A stretch of DNA of 15,875 bases from JABRWC01 sp039961675. GTDB taxonomy: Bacteria; Planctomycetota; Phycisphaerae; UBA1845; Fen-1342. The notes beneath the pieces were generated by a model. It was not told the DNA's origin and ran no database searches. It worked only from the letters and a program-made list of their open reading frames with translations. The DNA is taken from positions 1-15,875 of the forward strand of contig JABRWC010000049.1 in the NCBI GenBank assembly GCA_039961675.1. The letters run 5' to 3'. Below are positions 5,716 through 13,415 of this stretch, piece after piece (within the stretch, counting starts at the first letter, position 1; each line of letters opens with the position of its first letter). Position numbers and translations under genes: made by a program.

Positions 5716-7047
5716 ATGTCTGAACGGCAAGACATCCCTGAAAGCCCGCTCACGCGGCGTGCATTTCTCCAATCGTCGGCCATCGCCTCCGCCGCGGCGC
5801 TCGCGGGCGGATGCGCGAGCATGGGCGGCGCGTCTCCCGGCGTCAGCCCGGCGGCCGCGGCGGTCGGGCGCGGGCTTTCCGGGACGATCCGCGTAGGGCT
5901 GATCGGCTGTGGCGGGCGCGGCACGGGGGCGGCGATCGACTGTCTGACGTCCAACCAGGGAATCGCGATCACGGCCATGGGCGACCTGTTCCGCGATCGG
6001 CTGGACGATTCGCGCCAGAAGCTCGCCGAGCACGGCGCGGCGTACCAGGTGAAGGACGAGCACTGCTTTGTCGGGTTCGACGCGTACAAGCAGGTCCTTG
6101 CGTGCGATATCGACGCGGTCATCATGGCGCCACCGCCGGGCTTCCGCCCGTTGCACTTCAAGGCCGCGATCGACGCGGGCAAGCACGTGTTCATGGAGAA
6201 GCCGGTCGCGGTCGATCCGGTCGGCGCGCGGGTGATCCTGGCGGCGTCGGACCTGGCGGCGCAGAAAGGGCTTGCGGTTGTGGCCGGCACGCAGCGCCGG
6301 CACGAAGCGTCGTACGTCGAGACCATGAAGCGCGTGGCCGACGGTGCAATCGGGGATCTGGTCTCGGGCCAGTGCTACTGGAACCAGGGCGCGCTTTGGG
6401 TCAAGCCGCGGAAACCCGAATGGAGCGCGATGGAGTGGCAGTGCCGCAACTGGCTGTACTTCGACTGGCTCTCGGGCGACCACATCGTCGAGCAGCACGT
6501 CCACAACATCGACATCATCAACTGGGCCATGGGCGGCCCGCCGGTGAAGGCCACGGGCATGGGCGGGCGGCAGGAACGGACCGCGCCGGAGTTCGGCAAC
6601 ATCTGGGATCACTTCGCAGTGGAGTACGAGTATGCCAACGGTTCGCGGGTGCTGAGCATGTGCCGGCAGATTCCCGGCACTTCGGAGCGCATCTCCGAGC
6701 GGCTGGTCGGCACGAAGGGTGTGTGCGATCCGTCGGGGACGATTCAGCGCGGGAAGACGGTTTGGAAGTACGAGCCGCCGGGCGGCGAGTGGGTCAATCC
6801 CTACGAGCAGGAACACAAGGACTGGATCGCCAGCATCCGCTCGGGCCGGCCGCTGAACGAGGGCCGGCGCATCGCGGAGAGCACGCTGACGGCGATCATG
6901 GGGCGCATGTCCGCGTACACCGGGCGAGAAATCTCGTGGAAGTGGGTCCTGGAGTCATCCACCCTGGACCTGTCGCCGCCGCGGTACGAGTTTGGCGAGC
7001 TGCCGATCCGGCCGGTGCCGATCCCGGGCAAGACGGAACTTGTGTGA
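5716..7047 (+). CDS. Tat-exported Gfo/Idh/MocA family oxidoreductase
   Basis: Predicted 443-residue NAD(P)-dependent sugar oxidoreductase. The N terminus has a twin-arginine motif (TRRAFLQSSA, R14-R15), a hydrophobic segment and LAGGC (29-33), a possible lipobox, so the enzyme may be a Tat-exported lipoprotein anchored by C33. A low-complexity linker precedes the Rossmann domain, whose dinucleotide loop reads VGLIGCGGRGTG (60-71). The family hallmark FMEKPVAVDP (159-168, catalytic K162) follows. The C-terminal alpha/beta domain contains SGDHIVEQHVHNIDIINW (253-270), with the conserved catalytic-site histidines. Family members usually carry tightly bound cofactor and oxidise, reduce or epimerise sugars; exported planctomycete members resemble glucose-fructose oxidoreductase. 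The neighbour upstream is a Tat-exported isomerase, so both probably process the same sugar outside the cytoplasm. Substrate unknown. Confidence 0.93.
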   Translation: MSERQDIPESPLTRRAFLQSSAIASAAALAGGCASMGGASPGVSPAAAAVGRGLSGTIRVGLIGCGGRGTGAAIDCLTSNQGIAITAMGDLFRDRLDDSRQKLAEHGAAYQVKDEHCFVGFDAYKQVLACDIDAVIMAPPPGFRPLHFKAAIDAGKHVFMEKPVAVDPVGARVILAASDLAAQKGLAVVAGTQRRHEASYVETMKRVADGAIGDLVSGQCYWNQGALWVKPRKPEWSAMEWQCRNWLYFDWLSGDHIVEQHVHNIDIINWAMGGPPVKATGMGGRQERTAPEFGNIWDHFAVEYEYANGSRVLSMCRQIPGTSERISERLVGTKGVCDPSGTIQRGKTVWKYEPPGGEWVNPYEQEHKDWIASIRSGRPLNEGRRIAESTLTAIMGRMSAYTGREISWKWVLESSTLDLSPPRYEFGELPIRPVPIPGKTELV

Positions 7048-7051
7048 CACG

Positions 7052-7075
7052 GCCGCGCCGCGAAGACCGCGCGGC
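7052..7075. terminator. Possible bidirectional terminator hairpin between convergent genes
   Basis: GCCGCGC (7052-7058) pairs perfectly with GCGCGGC (7069-7075) around a 10-base loop, inside the 27-bp gap between the oxidoreductase stop (7047) and the mtnP stop. The stem touches the last base of the mtnP stop codon. There is no T-run on either strand, so the role is inferred from position only. Confidence 0.35.
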
Positions 7076-7944
7076 TACGAAACGTACTTCTTGAGCAGCA
7101 CGCCGTACTTGTCGGCGACGCGCGAGACAGCGCTGCCGTCGGACCAGATCGCCAGTGAAAGCGCTTCGTGACACTCGCACGGGCCGGGGGGATGCGCGGC
7201 GAAGTGCTCGATCGCGGCCTTCATGAGCGTGACGGCGTTCTCGGTCGCGGCTTTGAGGTGCCCGACGATCTCTTCCAGCAGCTTTTGGCGCGAGACGCCC
7301 GGCTCGTGCGGGCGCCAGCAGTCGTAGTCAGTTGGCAGCGCGATGAGCGCGTAGCACATCTCGGCTTCGCGCGCGAGCTTGGCTTCCGGCATGGTCGTCA
7401 TGCCGATCAGGTCGCCCCCCCATTCGCGGTGCATGTTCGACTCGGCGATGGTGCTGAACGCCGGACCTTCCATGCATACGTACGTGGCCTTGGGATGGAC
7501 GACCGTGTTGACCCTGGGCGCGAGTGCGTGGAGCGTTCGCCGCAGGCTTTCGCAGTACGGGTGAGCGAACTCGACGTGCACCGCAAGCCCGTCGTCGAAG
7601 AACGTCGAGGCCCGCCGCCAGGTCTTGTCGATCACCTGGTCGGGGAGGACGAGCTGCCGCGGGTGGATGCTCTCGCGAAGCGAGCCGACCGCGCCGCTGG
7701 CGATGACGTGCGTGCAACCGAGCTGCTTGAGGGCGTAGATGTTCGCCCGGTACGGAACCTGCGACGGGTTGTACGCATGGCCCAGCCCGTGCCGCGCCAG
7801 CACGGCGATGTCCAGCCCGTGCCAGCGGACGACGCGGACCGGGCTGCTCGGCCGGCCGAAAGGCGTGTAGAGTTTGTGCTCTTCCGCGTGCGCTTCGCCG
7901 AAGAGCGTATCGCCCAGACCTGTTCCGCCGATCAGCCCGATCAT
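7075..7944 (-). CDS. mtnP: S-methyl-5'-thioadenosine phosphorylase
   Basis: Predicted 289-residue cytoplasmic phosphorylase that splits 5'-methylthioadenosine with phosphate into adenine and 5-methylthioribose-1-phosphate, the first salvage step for methionine and adenine. The start is ATG at 7944, because MIGLIGGTG is the family's N-terminal strand and GGGAG lies about eight bases upstream; the longer frame to 8106 looks non-coding. Motifs run in family order: IGGTGLGD (5-12, phosphate site), LARHGLGH (49-56), VPYRANIYALK (63-73), ASGAVGSLRE (82-91), CMEGPAFSTIAES (157-169), GMTTMPEA (181-188) and TDYDCW (205-210). The Asp residues in TDYDCW are typical of adenine-specific MTA phosphorylase, where 6-oxopurine nucleoside phosphorylases have Asn. 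The length matches human MTAP. No other methionine-salvage gene is adjacent. An MTI phosphorylase role is a less likely alternative. Confidence 0.92.
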   Translation of the reverse strand: MIGLIGGTGLGDTLFGEAHAEEHKLYTPFGRPSSPVRVVRWHGLDIAVLARHGLGHAYNPSQVPYRANIYALKQLGCTHVIASGAVGSLRESIHPRQLVLPDQVIDKTWRRASTFFDDGLAVHVEFAHPYCESLRRTLHALAPRVNTVVHPKATYVCMEGPAFSTIAESNMHREWGGDLIGMTTMPEAKLAREAEMCYALIALPTDYDCWRPHEPGVSRQKLLEEIVGHLKAATENAVTLMKAAIEHFAAHPPGPCECHEALSLAIWSDGSAVSRVADKYGVLLKKYVS

Positions 7945-8137
7945 GCAGTGACTCCCGGCGCGGACCCGCCCGAGCGCAGTCCGGCGGCCTGGGCGGTTAC
8001 CATACTCGAAAAGCGCGGGCGGACAAGCGAAGCCGCGCGCGGGCTGAGAGTGAGAAGCGCAACGTGATAAGTGAAAAGTCCGATGTGGAAACCCCGCGCG
8101 ACGCACGGATCAGCGCACCGGACGGGGGACCGCGCCG

Positions 8138-10141
8138 ATGATGACGCTTGACGAGCTGGCAGGAAACTGGCTTCGTCCTCGGGACGAGGAGCACTTCTCG
8201 CTGCCGGCGATCGTGAACTTCCGCGGGATGGCGCAGGCGGCGTGGGACATCAGCGGCGTGCAGAACTGGACCTGCGCGCCCACCGGCTTTCCGACGCCGA
8301 CCGCTCTGCTGTACGTCCGCGACGGCGGCCGCGTGCGGCGGTTTCCACGCGCTGGAATCGAGTACCGCTGGAAGGCGTACGAGATCGAGCGGCGCGGGCA
8401 CGGCGTGCACACCGTCACGCGCATGCCGGAGCTGGCGGCGGCGGTGATGCAGCGCATCCGGTTCGAGCGACCGCTGCACGCGTACCTGGTGTTCACCGGG
8501 CTGCCGCGCGTGTGGCGTTTCACCGACTACTGGAATCTGCCGCCGTGGGACGTGCCGCAGATGAATCTGCGCGAATGCCACGGAGGGTTCGCGCTGGACG
8601 ACTGCAAGACATTCGGACGGGCGTGCTTCGCGGTCCCCGGTCAGCGGGCTGTGTTCAGCGACCTCGATTCGTGGCTGAACGGCGAACCGCCCGTGGAGCG
8701 CGGACGCCTCGGGGTGGCGGAATTGCAGGTCGGCGCGGGCGACGAAATCACCTGGTGGGGTGCGCAGGGTTGCGAGGAGGCGCTTCCAGAACTCGATCAG
8801 AACGCCGCTTGGGAATCGGGTCGGCTCGCATGGGAGCGCGTCTGGCGCAGCGCGTTCACGCCGGGGAATCCCGACTTTTCCGGCCATCTGCCGACGTACG
8901 AACAAGCGGTCGGCGGAGATGGAATCGGGGACGCCGGACCAGCCGTCAGCCTGGCACGCTTGTACTACATGTCCGTGCTGTCGCTGCTCATGACTCGGCG
9001 GATCATCCCCGCGCCCACGCCGCGCTCGCTCATCGCCACAGGCGGCCAGTGCATCTGGACGCCGCCGGAGGCGCACGTTGGCGGCGCGGAGCGTGGGCCG
9101 CGCCCGGCGCCGCCGGCGCGGCTGGAGCGCGCGTACGTGTGGGGCGGCCCCGAGGGCGCGCCGACGACCAGCTTTCTGTGGGAAGTGGAGTTTCAGGCGC
9201 CGCTGCTGGCGCGGCTCGACCCTGCGGTGCTGCGCGCGCAGCTCGAAGCGCTGATGCGCGTCGACCTCCGCAAGCACTGGGGCATCGAGACGGTCAGCGG
9301 CGCGGGAGCGGGCATGGCGTACGGCGTGAACCCCGGCGCGTTCCTCTCGTGCGTCGCGGATTATGTGCGCATCACCGGCGACCGTGCCTGGGCGCTGCGC
9401 CACGTGGACTATCTCAAGAACTGCCTGCGGCCGGAGCTGACCGACTACGGCGACTGCCAGAACATCCTCGAGTGCGTCAGCACGTACGAGCACACCGTCG
9501 CAGCGTTCAACGCGCTGGCCGTCGCGGGGCTGCGGTTCATGTCCGAACTGACCGGCGATGCGCAATGTGCGCGGCAGGCCGACGCGCTGGCGGCGCAGGT
9601 GTTGACCCTGTTCGAAGGCGGCCCCTGGGCGTGCAAACAGCCCGACGGCTCGCGCCGCATCGTCAAGACCATCCTGGACTTCGTGTACGTGGGACGCTGC
9701 ATGGCCGGCGACTTGCCGCAGCGGGTGCGCCGCGAAATGGCGGCGTACTTCGAGCGCGAGCTTGGGACCGAGGATTGGCTGTACGCGCTCGCGCCCAGCG
9801 ACCTGGACGCGCTTACGCCGAAGCTGCCGGCGTTCCAGACGTACCGCGCCGACCACCAGGCGACCGGCTCGTATGACGGCTGGCCGGCGCGGGCGGCGAG
9901 CGTGCTGCTGCGTTTTGGCGAGCGCGCCAAGACCGTCGCGTGGTTGCGGCGGGTGCAGGACCTGACCCGCGAGGGCCCCTTCGGCCAGGCGCACTACATT
10001 CATTCAGCGCCGCGCGGCTCGAGCGGGGCGGATGACGGTTTCCCCAGCCGAACGCGCAAGGCGAGCTTCTTCAACGGCAATTGCTACTTCGAGTCGGCCG
10101 GCTGCGGATTTGCGACGGCGATTCTGGAGGACCTCGCGTAG
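8138..10141 (+). CDS. Uncharacterised six-hairpin glycosidase-like protein
   Basis: Predicted 667-residue protein with no signal peptide or membrane segment, so probably cytoplasmic. I do not recognise an exact family. Residues 1-260 look like a beta-rich domain (aromatic and Gly-rich, with FRGMAQAAWDISG at 28-40). From about 265 the pattern is that of an (alpha/alpha)6 barrel: successive amphipathic helices separated by loops rich in Trp, Gly and acids. Examples are SFLWEVEFQAPLLARL (345-360), WGIETVSGAGAGMAYGVNPG (381-400), DCQNILECVSTYEHTVAAFN (439-458), and DHQATGSYDGWPARAASVLL (572-591). This resembles GH63/GH15-type fold glycosidases, and acids such as E349, E351 or E445 are possible catalytic residues, but I cannot assign them. 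The start MM follows a G-rich stretch (8125-8131). The gene is divergent from mtnP (193-bp gap), and its 3' end overlaps the convergent antiporter gene by 71 bp. Confidence 0.7.
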   Translation: MMTLDELAGNWLRPRDEEHFSLPAIVNFRGMAQAAWDISGVQNWTCAPTGFPTPTALLYVRDGGRVRRFPRAGIEYRWKAYEIERRGHGVHTVTRMPELAAAVMQRIRFERPLHAYLVFTGLPRVWRFTDYWNLPPWDVPQMNLRECHGGFALDDCKTFGRACFAVPGQRAVFSDLDSWLNGEPPVERGRLGVAELQVGAGDEITWWGAQGCEEALPELDQNAAWESGRLAWERVWRSAFTPGNPDFSGHLPTYEQAVGGDGIGDAGPAVSLARLYYMSVLSLLMTRRIIPAPTPRSLIATGGQCIWTPPEAHVGGAERGPRPAPPARLERAYVWGGPEGAPTTSFLWEVEFQAPLLARLDPAVLRAQLEALMRVDLRKHWGIETVSGAGAGMAYGVNPGAFLSCVADYVRITGDRAWALRHVDYLKNCLRPELTDYGDCQNILECVSTYEHTVAAFNALAVAGLRFMSELTGDAQCARQADALAAQVLTLFEGGPWACKQPDGSRRIVKTILDFVYVGRCMAGDLPQRVRREMAAYFERELGTEDWLYALAPSDLDALTPKLPAFQTYRADHQATGSYDGWPARAASVLLRFGERAKTVAWLRRVQDLTREGPFGQAHYIHSAPRGSSGADDGFPSRTRKASFFNGNCYFESAGCGFATAILEDLA

Positions 10142-11390
10142 GCGCGCGCTCGCCCCGCTCCGCCCTCCCCCGCGACAGGTGAAACAGCGGCGTCGCCATC
10201 AGCGTGGTGAGGATCGCCATCATCACCAGCACGCTGAAAAGCTGCGGCGTGATGATCCCCCGCTCCAGGCCGATGTTCAGGATGATCAGCTCCATCAGGC
10301 CGCGGGCGTTCATGAGCGCTCCGACCGCGAGGGCGTCGCGGTTCGGCTCGCCGCTCAGCCGCGCCGCCGCCCAGCACGCGCCGAACTTGCCCAGGCACGC
10401 CGCGGCGAGCACCACTGCCGCCAGGCCCCACAGCGCCCAGCGGTCGAGCATGTCGATCCTCGTGTTCAGCCCGGAGTACACGAAGAACAGCGGCAGCAGC
10501 AGCCCGGTGGTGAGCGGCTCGATCCGCGTCTGCAATTCGTCGGCGAACCTGCCGCGCGGCATCGCCACGCCGAGGATGAAGGCCCCGAATACCGCGTAGA
10601 TGCCGATCCGATCGGTCAGCCACGCCGCGAGCATGAGCAGCGCCAGCACGACGACGAAGATCGTCGGCGTGAGCGTTCCGGTGTGGTTTGCGCGCCGCCC
10701 CAGCGGCAACAAGGCGCGCCGGACGACGGTCAGCGTGAGCAGCGCGTACGCGGCGCCGCCGCCGATCGCGAGCAATGCAATGCCGCCGTCGCCGGTGAAG
10801 CTGGCCAGCACGAACGCCAGCACGCACCAGGCGGCGGCGTCATCCATGGACCCGGCGGCCAGCGCGAGCGTTCCCAGGCTGGTGCCGGTCAGCCCGCGCT
10901 CGTAGATGATCCGCGCCAGCATCGGAAACGCGGTAATGGACATGGCAGCGCCGAGGAAAAGCACCGCTTCCCCGCGCGAGACACCGGCGGCGAAGAGCTG
11001 CGGATCGCGGTGCAGCCCGAGCGCCAGCAGCGCGCCGAGTGAAAACGGCACGAGCATGCCGGCGATCGACACGCTCGCAGCCGCGCGCGCCCGGCGGCGC
11101 AGCAGGTGAACGTCGAATTCGACGCCGACGAGGAACATGTAGAGCGCCAGGCCGATCTGCGCCGCGCAGTACAGCACCGACATCGACGGCGACTTCGCGG
11201 GAAACAGCGCGCCGTTCAATTCCGGCGCAAGCAGCCCGAAAAGCGACGGCCCCAGCAGAACGCCGGCGATCATCTCGCCGACGACCTGCGGCTGGCCCAG
11301 CCGACGCGCGGCCCAGCCCACGAGGCGGCACGCCAGCAGAATCGCGGCCAGTTGCAGGAAGACCAGGATGGACAACTCGTGGTTTGGCAC
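10071..11390 (-). CDS. Kef/CPA2-type cation:proton antiporter, membrane domain only
   Basis: Predicted 439-residue inner-membrane Na+(K+)/H+ antiporter of the CPA2 family. I chose GTG 11390 (PNHELSILVFLQLAAILLA, first membrane helix) with GGAG about nine bases upstream. The frame is open to 11510, but that extension is soluble-looking and would overlap the divergent kinase start. About 12-13 hydrophobic segments are visible up to residue 405. Family signatures are GQPQVVGEMIAGVLLGPSLFG (32-52), FLVGVEFD (86-93), SITAFPMLARII (151-162), SMDDAAAW with the ion-binding pair D183-D184 (181-188), YAVFGAFILGVAMPR (265-279), PLFFVYSGLNT (300-310) and ALMNARGLMELIILNIGL (359-376). A basic tail of about 33 residues follows; there is no TrkA-N (KTN) domain, so it is not a full KefB/KefC. 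The tail-coding DNA overlaps the end of the glycosidase-like gene. It probably takes part in pH or cation balance. Confidence 0.9.
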   Translation of the reverse strand: MPNHELSILVFLQLAAILLACRLVGWAARRLGQPQVVGEMIAGVLLGPSLFGLLAPELNGALFPAKSPSMSVLYCAAQIGLALYMFLVGVEFDVHLLRRRARAAASVSIAGMLVPFSLGALLALGLHRDPQLFAAGVSRGEAVLFLGAAMSITAFPMLARIIYERGLTGTSLGTLALAAGSMDDAAAWCVLAFVLASFTGDGGIALLAIGGGAAYALLTLTVVRRALLPLGRRANHTGTLTPTIFVVVLALLMLAAWLTDRIGIYAVFGAFILGVAMPRGRFADELQTRIEPLTTGLLLPLFFVYSGLNTRIDMLDRWALWGLAAVVLAAACLGKFGACWAAARLSGEPNRDALAVGALMNARGLMELIILNIGLERGIITPQLFSVLVMMAILTTLMATPLFHLSRGRAERGERAPTRGPPESPSQIRSRPTRSSNCR

Positions 11391-11472
11391 GTCCGCGCGC
11401 TCCGGCCCGCTTGTGAAGTCGCGAATCGTAGGCGAACATGGCCGGCAGGACCAACGAAACCGTGGATCTTTC
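11391..11472. promoter_or_regulatory. Divergent promoter gap between antiporter and sugar kinase
   Basis: These 82 bp separate two divergent start codons and must contain both promoters if the chosen starts are right. I cannot point to convincing -35/-10 boxes. An alternative antiporter ATG (11472-11474, complement) would overlap the kinase ATG through a CATG palindrome, but its extra residues do not look like part of the protein. Confidence 0.3.
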
Positions 11473-12372
11473 ATGTCGCGCGCGATCACCATCATCGGCA
11501 GCATCAACATCGACCTGGTCGCGGTCGCCTCGCGCCTGCCGCGCGAGGGCGAGACCGTGCTGGCGCACGACTACCGCGTCGTCTGCGGCGGCAAGGGCGC
11601 CAACCAGGCCGTCGCCGCGGCGCGGCTGGGCGGGCGCGTCCAGATGGTCGGCTGCGTCGGGGATGACGAGTACGGGCGCGTCGCGAAGTCGAACCTTGCC
11701 GCGCACGGCGTCGGTGTGCGCGCGGTCAGAACGATCGCCGGCGCGCACACCGGAGTGGCGCTGATCGTGGTGGACGACCGGGGCCGCAACCTGATCGCCG
11801 TCGCGCCGAACGCGAACGCGCGCCTGCGCGTTCCGCGCCGGCCGTTCGACATCGCGGTGATGCAGCTCGAAACGCCGTATTCCCCGCCGCGCGCCAAGTT
11901 GTTCATTCTCAACCCCGCGCCGGCCCGGCTCGACGTATTGGAGCAGACGACGCCGCGGAGCAAGCGCATACTGCGCGGCGTGGATCTGGTTGTGCCGAAC
12001 GAACACGAAGCCGAAGCCCTGACCGGGCGGCGCGATCCAGCGAGGGCTGCGGCGGAGCTGCTGCGCCTCGGGGCGCGGCAGGCGCTAATCACGCTGGGGG
12101 CCGAGGGCGTCTTCGACGGCGGCTGTTCGCGCGGCGCGGTCCCCGTCGTGAACGACGGGCGGCCGCGGCATCATCCGGCGTTCCCGATGCGCGCGACGGA
12201 CACGGTCGGCGCGGGGGACGCGTTCATCGGCGCCCTGGCGGCGGCGCTGGCGGAAGGCCACGCCGATCCGATCCGCTTTGCACAGGCCGCCGCGGCGCTC
12301 AAGTGCGCGCGGTGCGGCGCCCAGAGCGTGCCGACGCGAAGGGACGTTGAGCGCCTGATCGCGCGGCGGTGA
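11473..12372 (+). CDS. rbsK: Ribokinase-like PfkB family sugar kinase
   Basis: Predicted 299-residue cytoplasmic kinase that transfers phosphate from ATP to a sugar, most likely ribose to ribose-5-phosphate. It starts at ATG 11473, just before the first strand (AITIIGSINIDL, 4-15); a longer frame upstream runs into the divergent promoter gap. PfkB/ribokinase motifs are VVCGGKGANQAVAAARLGG (36-54), a substrate-side NPAPAR (147-152), VPNEHEAEALTG (174-185), ITLGAEG (206-212) and the nucleotide and catalytic motif DTVGAGDAFIGALA (243-256), where D249 is the catalytic base. The C terminus CGAQSVPTRRDV (281-292) is typical of ribokinase. Compared with E. coli RbsK, helices before and after MQLETP (130-135) are shortened and the segment before the catalytic motif is longer. 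No ribose transporter or regulator is adjacent, so substrate assignment rests on motifs alone. Confidence 0.85.
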   Translation: MSRAITIIGSINIDLVAVASRLPREGETVLAHDYRVVCGGKGANQAVAAARLGGRVQMVGCVGDDEYGRVAKSNLAAHGVGVRAVRTIAGAHTGVALIVVDDRGRNLIAVAPNANARLRVPRRPFDIAVMQLETPYSPPRAKLFILNPAPARLDVLEQTTPRSKRILRGVDLVVPNEHEAEALTGRRDPARAAAELLRLGARQALITLGAEGVFDGGCSRGAVPVVNDGRPRHHPAFPMRATDTVGAGDAFIGALAAALAEGHADPIRFAQAAAALKCARCGAQSVPTRRDVERLIARR

Positions 12373-12396
12373 GTTGGACTTCCCGCCCGCGGTCGT

Positions 12397-12418
12397 GCCC
12401 CGACTTTCCGTGCGGGGC
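12397..12418. terminator. Hairpin between convergent kinase and epimerase genes
   Basis: GCCCCGAC (12397-12404) pairs with GTGCGGGGC (12410-12418) as an 8-bp stem with one bulged G and a TTTCC loop. It lies 24 bp after the kinase stop and within the 110-bp convergent gap. It could end transcription from both sides. There is no T-run beyond the stem on either strand. Confidence 0.4.
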
Positions 12419-12482
12419 GCGGCTTTGCCACCTCCACGCGTCGGACAGGCAGGCGCGGCGCGCCGTGCGCGACAGATCGCCG

Positions 12483-13409
12483 CTACTCGCGGCGCAGGTA
12501 CTCTATTACTTCGGCGAGCTTCTCGGCCAGCGACGCGCGTGGGGCGTATCCCAGTAGTTCCCGAGCGGCCGTGATGTCCGCGACGCAATTACGCAATTCG
12601 CCCGGCTGGTTCGGACCGTGCTGCGGGCGGATTTGCGGTGCGATCCGCGCGCACAGCAAGGCCGCCAGCGCGTTTACCGATGTAGCAATGCCGGTGCCGA
12701 TGTTCGCGACGATGCCCGCCCGCGGCGACTCCATCGCCAGCAGGCAGCCCGCGACGATGTCGCTCACGTGCACGAAATCGCGGCACTGCCCGCCGTCGCC
12801 GAAGATCGTCGGCGCCTGCCCGGCCAGCAGCCGGCGGACGAAGATGCTGATCACGCCCACGTACGGCGTATCCGTCTGCCGCGTGCCGTAGGTGTTAAAG
12901 AAGCGCAGCACGACTGGTTCGACGCCGAACCGCGGCGCGAGCTGAAGCACGTATTGCTCGGCCGCGAGCTTCGAAACGCCGTAGGGGCTGAGCGGCGCCG
13001 TGCAGTACGTCTCGGGCACCGGGTCCGGCCGTGGTGAATCGGCGTACACAGCCATCGAGCTGGCGAAGATCAGCCGCCGCGGCCGAGCCGCGGCGCAAGC
13101 TTCGAGCATGCGGAGTGTGCCGAAGAGGTTCACGTCCGCGTCCTCGGCGAAGCTGCGGAGCGAGTCGCGCACGCTGACGCGGGCCGCGAGGTGAAAGACC
13201 GTGTCGGCGTGCTGCATCGCCGCGGACAACGCCGCCGTGTCGCGCACGTCGGCGTGGATCAGCGGCACGTCCGGGGGAAGGTTCTCGTGCCGTCCCATCG
13301 ACAGGTTGTCGTAGACGACGACGCGTTCGCCGCGCGCCGCCAGAGCCTCGACGAGATGTGAGCCGATGAACCCCGCGCCGCCGGTGACGAGCACTCGCCG
13401 AGGGGTCAT
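12483..13409 (-). CDS. NAD-dependent epimerase/dehydratase (extended SDR, UDP-glucose 4-epimerase-like)
   Basis: Predicted 308-residue cytoplasmic nucleotide-sugar enzyme of the extended short-chain dehydrogenase family. The NAD-binding loop is VTGGAGFIGSHLVEAL (8-23), followed by the adenine-binding VVYDNLSMGR (31-40) and the DVRD segment (54-57). HLAARVSV (73-80), FASSMAVY (115-122, catalytic Ser) and SPYGVSKLAAEQY (141-153, Y143 and K147) complete the active site. The C-terminal substrate half has RFFNTYGTRQ (169-178), FGDGGQCRDFVHVSDI (203-218) and NIGTG (236-240), the pattern of UDP-sugar 4-epimerases and related decarboxylases or dehydratases. The exact reaction cannot be set from sequence alone; 4-epimerisation of a UDP-hexose is the default guess. 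It starts 6 bp after the stop of the lipoprotein gene on the same strand, so the two are almost certainly co-transcribed, suggesting a role in surface polysaccharide. Confidence 0.88.
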   Translation of the reverse strand: MTPRRVLVTGGAGFIGSHLVEALAARGERVVVYDNLSMGRHENLPPDVPLIHADVRDTAALSAAMQHADTVFHLAARVSVRDSLRSFAEDADVNLFGTLRMLEACAAARPRRLIFASSMAVYADSPRPDPVPETYCTAPLSPYGVSKLAAEQYVLQLAPRFGVEPVVLRFFNTYGTRQTDTPYVGVISIFVRRLLAGQAPTIFGDGGQCRDFVHVSDIVAGCLLAMESPRAGIVANIGTGIATSVNALAALLCARIAPQIRPQHGPNQPGELRNCVADITAARELLGYAPRASLAEKLAEVIEYLRRE

Positions 13410-13415
13410 GTGCGC

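Noticed and set aside
5077..6816. Long minus-strand open frame (579 codons) opposite the isomerase and oxidoreductase genes
   Set aside because: The opposite strand encodes two enzymes with intact motifs; this frame has mirror-image composition and no recognisable domain.
8242..9876. Plus-strand frame of 544 codons inside the glycosidase-like gene
   Set aside because: It is a shifted frame of the same gene, Arg/Ala/Gly-rich and without domain features.
7997..10003. Long minus-strand open frame (668 codons) opposite the glycosidase-like gene
   Set aside because: The plus-strand protein has protein-like helix and motif patterns, while this frame is Arg/His/Gln-rich and lacks any.
10032..11042. 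Plus-strand frame of 336 codons opposite the antiporter
   Set aside because: It is highly charged and Gln/Arg-rich, antisense to a well-defined membrane protein with all CPA2 signatures.
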